Source of the DNA: Deltaproteobacteria bacterium
GTDB lineage: Bacteria > Desulfobacterota > Desulfobacteria > Desulfobacterales > JAUVGT01
DNA length: 11,362 nucleotides
Reading direction: 5' to 3'
Assembly: GCA_030593645.1 (NCBI GenBank)
Contig: JAUVGT010000131.1
Location: 1-11,362 of the forward strand
The notes beneath the pieces are model-generated. The model was not told the DNA's origin and made no database searches. It worked only from the letters and a program-made list of their open reading frames with translations. Below are positions 1 through 5,900 of the stretch, piece by piece (the stretch's first letter is position 1; each line of letters opens with the position of its first letter). Both the position numbers and the translations under genes were made by a program.

Positions 1-727
1 GGATGATGGTTTGTGAACGCTTTACGGCCTGACGGTTGACGATCCCGGATCGTGGCCCGGGAAGGTAAAGGTGGGTGACTTGACCGTCATCATCAATGCT
101 GCGTCCGTAAAGGTTTACGATTGAACCTCGATTGCTGTACAAGGGGAACACCACGCAGTTGTAAAAGGTTTCGTGACCCTTGGTGTTTAAGATGCCTATG
201 TGTTTCAGTGCATCGATGACCTCCGGGTCCTGGGGAAGGATATCAAGCAAAGTGCCGTTTACATAGCCTGCACCAAAATCCTTTAATGTTTGATTGTCTG
301 TAATGCCTCGGTCATTTTTCAGATACTTGATTCCCCGTGAGTCCTCACCTGTAAGTGTGTGCTGGTAATAGGATACGACACGGGCAAGGAGTTTTCTTTC
401 TTTGACTGATAATGGTTTTTGTTTGGATGAAGATTTAACTGTGGTTTTTTTAAATCCATTATCTGCTAACTGTTCAACAGCCGTTTTAAAATCGACTTTA
501 TCAAACAGCTCCACAAAGCGGATTACGTCTCCACCGGTGTTACAGCCAAAGCATTTCCAAAGGTTGGTGGTGGGGTTTACTGAAAGGGATGGGGTATGAT
601 CATCGTGGAAGGGACAAAGACCCATATAGCCTTTGCCGTTCTTTTTAAGGGTGACGCCCTTGGCTCGGACAAGGGCCGCAAGGTCAACGGTAGTTTTGAT
701 GTGCTCGATTTGATCGTTTTCTATCAT
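1..727 (-). CDS. CHC2 zinc-finger / Toprim-type DNA primase, mobile-element type, C-terminally cut by window edge
   Basis: The reading frame stays open from codon 1 to the left edge (242 codons visible). Residues 36-62 hold a CHC2 zinc finger: C38-P-F-H41, then C59-F-G-C62, the fold that DnaG-like primases use to touch single-stranded DNA. A DnaG-like catalytic N-domain follows, with VFPLYSNRG and NLYGRSI; LYLPGPRSG lies just before the point where a Toprim domain should begin, but that domain is off the window. Expected role: synthesis of RNA primers for replication of an integrated element. I chose ATG at 727 because GGGAG lies 8 bases upstream of it; the in-frame ATG at 733 would sit only 2 bases from that site. 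It overlaps the preceding small gene by 44 bases, implying translational coupling. Family call from motifs is firm; assignment to an element rather than the host dnaG is inferred from the overlapping small gene and the adjacent repressor. Confidence 0.88.
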   Translation of the reverse strand, partial: MIENDQIEHIKTTVDLAALVRAKGVTLKKNGKGYMGLCPFHDDHTPSLSVNPTTNLWKCFGCNTGGDVIRFVELFDKVDFKTAVEQLADNGFKKTTVKSSSKQKPLSVKERKLLARVVSYYQHTLTGEDSRGIKYLKNDRGITDNQTLKDFGAGYVNGTLLDILPQDPEVIDALKHIGILNTKGHETFYNCVVFPLYSNRGSIVNLYGRSIDDDGQVTHLYLPGPRSGIVNRQAVKRSQTII

Positions 728-998
728 TCTCATATCTCCCTTTAGTGTGGTTATCTCGCAATTTCTCAAAAAGAATATCCCTTAGACGGTTTAAGGATTC
801 CCTGAACTGGATGGGATTAACCAGGGCATCACCGCTCATATAATCTTTGTCCAGTTGATCCAGATCTGTGCCGGTAAACATGAATGATGCGATCTGCTTT
901 CCGGTACATCGGAACCTGACATCAGCTAAACTGCCGCCCATGCAGAGAAAATACGCACCTCTAAATATATCTGTGGTCTCAAGTCTGATCTTGTTCAA
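684..998 (-). CDS. small DUF5659-like protein upstream of and overlapping the primase
   Basis: This encodes a 104-residue soluble protein with no signal peptide or membrane segment. Features visible: an N-terminal LETTDIFRGAYFLCMGG segment, a central acidic FTGTDLDQLDKDY stretch, then GDALVNPIQFRESLNRLRD, and a basic tail rich in K and R. The pattern (TTD...AAY near the start, D/E-rich middle, YxxGxALVxPxxF...R.L) resembles the small DUF5659 proteins that accompany mobile-element primases; this is recalled from family patterns and not searched. The start is taken as TTG at 998: AAAGGAGG occupies 1014-1007, giving 8 bases of spacing. The upstream in-frame GTG at 1007 overlaps the ribosome binding site and is unlikely. 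Molecular function is unknown; cotranscription with the primase suggests a replication or maintenance accessory. Confidence 0.75.
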   Translation of the reverse strand: MNKIRLETTDIFRGAYFLCMGGSLADVRFRCTGKQIASFMFTGTDLDQLDKDYMSGDALVNPIQFRESLNRLRDILFEKLRDNHTKGRYENDRKRSNRAHQNYR

Positions 999-1068
999 TA
1001 AAATCACCTCCTTTCCATGTGGATTTTAAATTGACTTTTAAGGGGAGATTGGATAAGAAAAAGAAAGC

Positions 1069-1098
1069 AGTTTCAAAGGGTTTTGCCCCTTTGAAGCT
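1069..1098. other. strong hairpin between the small gene and the repressor
   Basis: AGTTTCAAAGGG (1069-1080) pairs with CCCTTTGAAGCT (1087-1098) around a 6-base loop. On the plus strand all 12 positions pair, one of them as T-G. On the minus strand that position becomes a C-A mismatch, leaving an uninterrupted 9-bp stem followed a few bases later by CTTTCTTTTTC. It could be part of a plus-strand small RNA, or a leader or attenuator structure in the minus-strand primase operon. Confidence 0.5.
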
Positions 1099-1107
1099 CA
1101 TTCTCTG

Positions 1108-1153
1108 GGCCATCAACTGACACTCGCCAAAGTAACCGTTGATGGCCTTTTTT
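1108..1153 (+). terminator. intrinsic terminator-like hairpin with T6 tail
   Basis: GGCCATCAAC (1108-1117) is perfectly complementary to GTTGATGGCC (1138-1147), with a 20-base loop, and TTTTTT follows at 1148-1153. This has the form of a Rho-independent terminator reading rightwards. No plus-strand gene lies upstream of it in the window, so it either closes a short RNA starting near 1060 or protects the repressor promoter from readthrough. Read leftwards it has no T-run and would be only a leader hairpin. Confidence 0.55.
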
Positions 1154-1219
1154 CTGCACTCCTTAAAAACCTGTCAAGAAAAAATTACCTCAAAAAAGAT
1201 AAGATTTCTTAGTTCCCTT

Positions 1220-1248
1220 AATTTACGATTATCGTTTTTGTGTGTCAA
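1220..1248 (-). promoter_or_regulatory. leftward early promoter of the DUF5659-primase operon with an embedded operator palindrome
   Basis: TTGACA (1248-1243, minus strand) is followed after 17 bases by TAAATT (1225-1220), a perfect -35 and a 4/6 -10. Between them sits ACGATTATCGT (1225-1235, plus strand), an 11-bp perfect palindrome around a central T. A palindrome in the spacer of a promoter facing away from an XRE repressor gene is the usual arrangement for repressor control. Promoter and operator are inferred from sequence alone. Confidence 0.5.
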
Positions 1249-1256
1249 GCAAAAAA

Positions 1257-1284
1257 TGGAAAAATCTAAAACCTGTGATATATT
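1257..1284 (+). promoter_or_regulatory. extended -10 promoter for the XRE regulator, predicted leaderless transcript
   Basis: TGATATATT at 1276-1284 is a TGn extended -10 with TATATT (5/6). A weak -35 (TGGAAA, 1257-1262) is 16 bases upstream. The expected transcription start about 7 bases after the -10 coincides with the ATG at 1291. No Shine-Dalgarno sequence precedes that ATG, which fits a leaderless mRNA like that of lambda cI. Confidence 0.4.
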
Positions 1285-1290
1285 TATGGC

Positions 1291-1641
1291 ATGAAAAGTA
1301 AAACAACTATAGAAGGGTTCGGTAAAAGACTGGCTCAAATAAGAAAGTCTAAAGGGCTTACACAAAAAGAATTAGGCGAGAAGGTGGACGTTTCAAACAG
1401 AGTTATTGCGTACTACGAAAGGGAGACTCAATACCCGCCGTCACATTTAATAGGACCGTTAGCCAAGGCACTGAAGGTGTCTGCTGATGAACTCCTGGGA
1501 TTAAAGACTCCAAAATCTGGAGGCAACGGATTCAGCTTGAAGTTTATTCGGCGAATGAAAAAAATCGAAGCCCTTCCACCTTTTCAGCAAAAAGTCCTGT
1601 TACAAACAATTGACAACTTCCTTAAAGGCGTGAGTAAATAA
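1291..1641 (+). CDS. XRE-family (Cro/CI-type) helix-turn-helix transcriptional regulator
   Basis: This 116-residue protein has a classic HTH_3 domain at about residues 10-66: FGKRLAQIRKSKGLTQKELG forms helices 1-2, VDVSNRVIAYYERE is the recognition-helix region, and LIGPLAKALKVSADELLGL completes the five-helix fold. The C-terminal 45 residues (SLKFIRRMKKIEALPPFQQK onward) are probably a helical dimerisation segment; there is no LexA/CI-type peptidase domain, so SOS self-cleavage is not expected. It is divergent from the DUF5659-primase operon and probably represses it by binding the palindrome at 1225-1235; it may also regulate its own gene. The ATG at 1291 has no ribosome binding site. The alternative ATG at 1286 is out of frame and stops at once. 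Expected role: maintenance switch of the integrated element. Confidence 0.88.
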   Translation: MKSKTTIEGFGKRLAQIRKSKGLTQKELGEKVDVSNRVIAYYERETQYPPSHLIGPLAKALKVSADELLGLKTPKSGGNGFSLKFIRRMKKIEALPPFQQKVLLQTIDNFLKGVSK

Positions 1642-1975
1642 CAAGGCAGCGTCTGTGTGCTCGGGCTTCAGCCCTGCGAAGAGCATGCAGGTCTTCCGCT
1701 TCCTGCGCTCACAGCCGGTCTATTTTATTCAAAACAAGAAGGACGCCGCTTGTCTGATCTTAACGGTTTTCTCCTGTCATGATAAACTGCAATTTTACAT
1801 AAGTAATTTTGATCGTACAGAATTTTTCCCTGTTTTATTTGCTATGGTAAAAATGCCGTCCGATAAAATTGTCTTATATAAAGTGACATTTATCCCGCCA
1901 GGTGAAAACCTTAAAACAAATTGAAAGCGGCGGTCTGATTTTAATATCTATTCCCACCCACCAACCCTTCAAATT
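1642..1975. other. gene-poor spacer with a GC-rich patch
   Basis: I see no convincing gene in this stretch. The open frames present have no good ribosome binding site and no recognisable composition. Bases 1651-1720 are strikingly GC-rich (45 of 70) and contain small nested inverted repeats, for example GGGC-TTCA-GCCC at 1663-1674 and GCAGG/CCTGC at 1687-1706. The rest is AT-rich. The region lies between the repressor gene and the toxin locus and may include the boundary of the integrated element, but no direct-repeat attachment site or integrase gene is visible. Confidence 0.4.
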
Positions 1976-2010
1976 AAAAAGGCAGTCAGAGATTATTCTC
2001 TCTAACTGCC
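1976..2010 (-). terminator. intrinsic terminator downstream of the AT-rich putative immunity gene
   Basis: On the minus strand, GGCAGTTAGAGA (2010-1999) pairs with TCTCTGACTGCC (1992-1981) across a 6-base loop and is followed by TTTTTAATTT. The one non-Watson-Crick position is G-U in the minus-strand RNA but a C-A mismatch in the plus-strand RNA, so the structure favours leftward transcription. It lies 74 bases past the stop of the gene at 2085-2831 and probably ends that transcript. Confidence 0.75.
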
Positions 2011-2084
2011 CGTCAATTGAGCGTTTAGAACGATATTTAACTGTTCAATCTGTCAAGAGTCAAGACCCCATTGTTTTTCTATAT

Positions 2085-2831
2085 TTATGGTTCACTTGAT
2101 AACATCTCATTCTCCACAAATTTTTTCTTTAAATCAAACTTTTTAGTATTTCTAACATAGACTAAGTTATTCAATATATCATTTATTGTCTTTTGTGATA
2201 TTTCTTTTTTCTTTTTTAAATGTTCAGAATATATTTTTAAAAATATTAATTCTATTGGCAGCTTATCCTCAGGCTTCTCTATGCACTCTTCATAAATATG
2301 CCGATGGTTTATTATTCCATTATCAGTTATATGGTGAAGATTATACATAGGTTCCCATTCTTTCAAATCATATCCTTTAGCTTTCCAACTCTCTTTATCC
2401 GTAGGCGTATCTATTACTATAGCAAACTCTCCATTTATAAATGGAGATAAACTATTATGTAAATTAGGTTTTATAAATACAATATCACCTGTTTCAAATT
2501 TCTTATTATATGAAAAACGCATTAAATTTGTTTTGCTGTCATCTGTTTCTGGATACGCTTCTAATAATTTTCCATTTATACTAAACACCCACCGTTTAAT
2601 ATAATCATACATTTTTTTTCCTGAAACTGGAATTTCAACAATTTCCGTTCTATATTGTAATAATGAGGTCGTGTCAGCATCGCTTTCTTCCAATGATTTT
2701 AAAAATGATTTTGCTTCTTCATATGATATAAAAACAGCTTCTTCATCAATACGAACACTACCATAATCATCTATTAGTAGATATTCACGAGCTATAAAAA
2801 TCGAAGTTTTAAAAGATAATTTTTTTCCCAT
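2085..2831 (-). CDS. hypothetical 248-residue protein, candidate immunity protein for the RHS toxin
   Basis: I do not recognise this family. The protein is soluble, with no signal peptide or membrane segment, and rich in D, E and K. A compact region around residues 113-170 (FETGDIVFIKPN, INGEFAIVIDTPTDKESW, EWEPMYNLHHITD) looks like a small beta-barrel or SH3-like fold, followed by a helical KLPIELIFLKIYSEHLKKKK segment and a lysine-rich tail. It is the next gene downstream of the RHS giant on the same strand, 117 bases past its stop, and is much poorer in G+C than the RHS core (14 of 60 bases at 2101-2160). This position, size and composition are typical of cognate immunity genes in polymorphic toxin loci, so an intracellular inhibitor of the RHS tip is inferred. 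AAGG four bases before the ATG is a modest ribosome binding site. Confidence 0.65.
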   Translation of the reverse strand: MGKKLSFKTSIFIAREYLLIDDYGSVRIDEEAVFISYEEAKSFLKSLEESDADTTSLLQYRTEIVEIPVSGKKMYDYIKRWVFSINGKLLEAYPETDDSKTNLMRFSYNKKFETGDIVFIKPNLHNSLSPFINGEFAIVIDTPTDKESWKAKGYDLKEWEPMYNLHHITDNGIINHRHIYEECIEKPEDKLPIELIFLKIYSEHLKKKKEISQKTINDILNNLVYVRNTKKFDLKKKFVENEMLSSEP

Positions 2832-2850
2832 GTCGCCTTAACCTGTTTTT

Positions 2851-2880
2851 TGTATAAACCACTGCAATTATTAATGACAA
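2851..2880 (-). promoter_or_regulatory. possible separate promoter for the putative immunity gene
   Basis: On the minus strand, TTGTCA (2880-2875) is a 5/6 -35, followed after 18 bases by TATACA (2856-2851), a 4/6 -10. The expected start lies about a dozen bases before the ATG at 2831. The stretch is very AT-rich, so chance matches are likely. Biologically, an immunity gene with its own promoter would be sensible. Confidence 0.35.
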
Positions 2881-2948
2881 AAATAAGTAAAATTTTAATA
2901 ATATTCTCTATATCATTGTTTTAATAACCTTTTTATATAATTAATCCA

Positions 2949-5900
2949 TTAAATACCCCCCACATTATATAAACGTCTTTTTCCAGATTTATCAATAACT
3001 ACTATCGGAACACCCGCATCTATAAGCTTCTGTAGCCATACATCATTTATCCCACAATTATCGGCACGCTTTTGAGCATCATAAAGATCAAGTATGTCTA
3101 ATAGTATGAAAAGGGCATTACCCCTTATACCCCAACGATACCTGGCATTAATTTTCTTTATTACCTTTTTAGGTGGTCTTGGACCATGTCTTGTTGTACC
3201 ATCTCTGTTAATAGCTCCACCACTTCTTGGTCTTTTCTCCGAACCCCAGTGTATGTGTTCTTGCCCACCGGGATGAATTTCTGGTCTAGTAATTCCATAT
3301 TGCTCTAAACCTAAAGGATCAATCGCACCAACAGGATCATTTAGGACAAATGCATATAAATTTATATCACTAAATTCATATGCAGCGTTTGATGTTATTT
3401 GAGAATCAAAATTTTCTATTCCCTTAGTTAATTCAAATAGCCCTGCCTCCCTAAATAAATTAATAACATTATATTGTTTTAGTAAATTATATTCTTTATA
3501 GATATCAAAAGTACTATATACGTTTTCTTTGCTTCTTAAAAGTATAGCCCCTTCTTCTCCAATCGGATCCCGGTTCAGCCAGCGCCCTAAAGTATTAGAG
3601 TAATACCTGTGGCCGTAATAATAAAGTTCAGTTTCAGTGTCAAAGAACTTTGTAGAAAAACGGAATGGATTATCTTCAGCATAAGCGCCGGTGGAGTAAT
3701 TGAGGTTACCGAATGGATCGTACTCATAATGCGCTGCAATCGACCCATCAGATCCATTCACAAGCTGCCCTACGTTCCCATTGGCATCATACTGATAATA
3801 ATAAGTGGATGAACCATCGATGGTCGCGAGCAGACCGCCGATTCCGCCTGCACCCTGGATACTTTGAGACAGGTCCATGCCCCATACATAGTAGCGGGAT
3901 TTCATTCCCTGGTCGTCGTAGATGATTTCCTCGATCAGGTTCCAGCCGTCATAAACATAATTGCTGTGCGTACCGGGCTGGTATGAACCGGATTCAAAGG
4001 TGCTGACATCCTTTATCACCCGGCGGCCCATGTAATCGTATTCAAAAAAGAGCTTCTGGTCCCCTTCTTCAGGGATTTCAGGCTCTATGGATTTCAACCG
4101 GTTCTCCGCGTCGTAGATGTAGATGGTGTTTTTCATATCACCGTTGATCATCTCATTGGTGGAGACAAGGTTACCGTCATCATCGTAAATGAAGTCAGTG
4201 CTCTCCGGTTTAGTCATGGACATCTTTTGATCATACTGGTTTAACTGGTTTGGAACATAACCGGTGCTCTCTGAGGGGAGAACCGGTTCCTGCCAGGGTG
4301 CGGCTCCGCTTGTGCTCATAGTAGCCCTGCGGTTAAGCTCGTCAAAGGTGTAGTCATACTTAGAGATGACCTGAGTGTTGTACTCGTTTTTGACCGATTT
4401 CTTAAGGTTGCGATACTGGTCATATTCGTAAGTAACTTGCCGCTCTCCCATAGGACCGGCTGTGTAGCCGTTGACCAGATCAGTGTTTTCTACAAATGAG
4501 TACATGGCCGCGTCCATTGAACCGCCGATGTTCCATCCGACGATTTCAAATCGTCCGTTCTGCGGATTGTAACCATAGTCTGTACGGTAGTCAGGTCCGG
4601 TGTTAAAACCCATATATCGGCCCATGACCTCACCGCCCTGATCATATTCGCGGGTAATGGTTCTATTATAAAGACCGTTGATGGTCTCGGATTCTAACTG
4701 AAGCGCTGAGTTATACGCAAAGGTCCGGGTACCGGTTAAATCATTGACGGTTTTCTGTCTGCCCAGACGGTCATAGGTAAATGTGCTGCCCTGGGTGCCG
4801 TCAGAATAATCGACTTCAGTAAGTTCGCCGGTCATAAGATCATAGGTATACGTGGTAACCAGATCCGCTTGACCGATTTTCCTGGCCCAGGTACGGGTAT
4901 GAAGTTTTCCGCCGGTCTGGTATGTATAGTTGACCGCTTTCCCGTCCGCGTAGCCTTTGGATAATAACAGGCCGGTTTCTTCCTGGTATTGCCAGATGGT
5001 ATAGTCCGCGTCTCCGGTAGTGCCGGACGGCCATGTGGGCTGATCCCAGCCGCTTCCGCCCCGATATGTGGCAAGGCCGAAGAGTCTGCTGTATTCGTCA
5101 TACATGTATGTGACCGGTTCCGCGGCATTGCCCCATACTTGAATGACATTGCCGAAGTCGTCGTGCATAAAATATTTAATCTGACTTAAAATGTTTGTTT
5201 CAGAGGTTCTTCTGCCGGTCACAGGATCGTACTCATAACTGACCGGACTGTTTCCCGAATCATACATTAGTACCTGGTTTTTATTGTCATGATAGTTGAT
5301 AGCCGTCATTACACCCCTGCCGTCCATACCGCCCGCGCGTCTGCCTAAAAAATCATAGTAATAGTCATACGCGGCACCAGTCCTTGACAGGGTGGATCGG
5401 AGCAGGCCGTTTTCTGTGACAGAAACAGCATCAGTCATGGAATCCGGATGATTCACGGTTCGGGTCTCGGTTTTACTGGCCCGGTCAATAGATACCTGCT
5501 GAACGGTCTGATTGCCGTGGATATCGATTGATGTGGTCTCACTCACAATACCGGTCAGACCGGTTAATCGGGTTCTTTGAGTTCCTGTGGTGGTGGCTGT
5601 ACTGCTGCCATCCTGATCATAGACCATTTGTGTTTTTTCCAAAAACCAGTCCGGGCCGTTTTTTGCAAAGGATGTATCCGATTCTGTGATCCGGTCCAGG
5701 GATGCAAGATCGAGGGTTCCGTTGTGACCCAGATCAAGGCCGCTCATGATCTGGCTGCCAAGTTGGTCGTAAACAAACAGGGTGTCGATCATTTCAGGTG
5801 ATGTGATCTTTTCGATTTGACCATTCGCGTTATAAAAATAGGCCGTGATTTCTGTACCGGTGTATCCGGGTTTCTCGATGCTTACGGTTCGGCCAAGCAT

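Noticed and set aside
684..1007. GTG at 1007 as the start of the DUF5659-like gene
   Set aside because: The GTG overlaps the AAAGGAGG ribosome binding site; TTG at 998 has ideal 8-base spacing.
1655..1924. 89-codon plus-strand open frame after the repressor gene
   Set aside because: GTG start with no good ribosome binding site, crosses the GC-rich patch, and the peptide has no recognisable pattern or coding-like composition.
1902..2099. 65-codon plus-strand open frame
   Set aside because: It runs straight through the minus-strand terminator at 1976-2010 and into the 3' end of the gene at 2085; peptide looks random.
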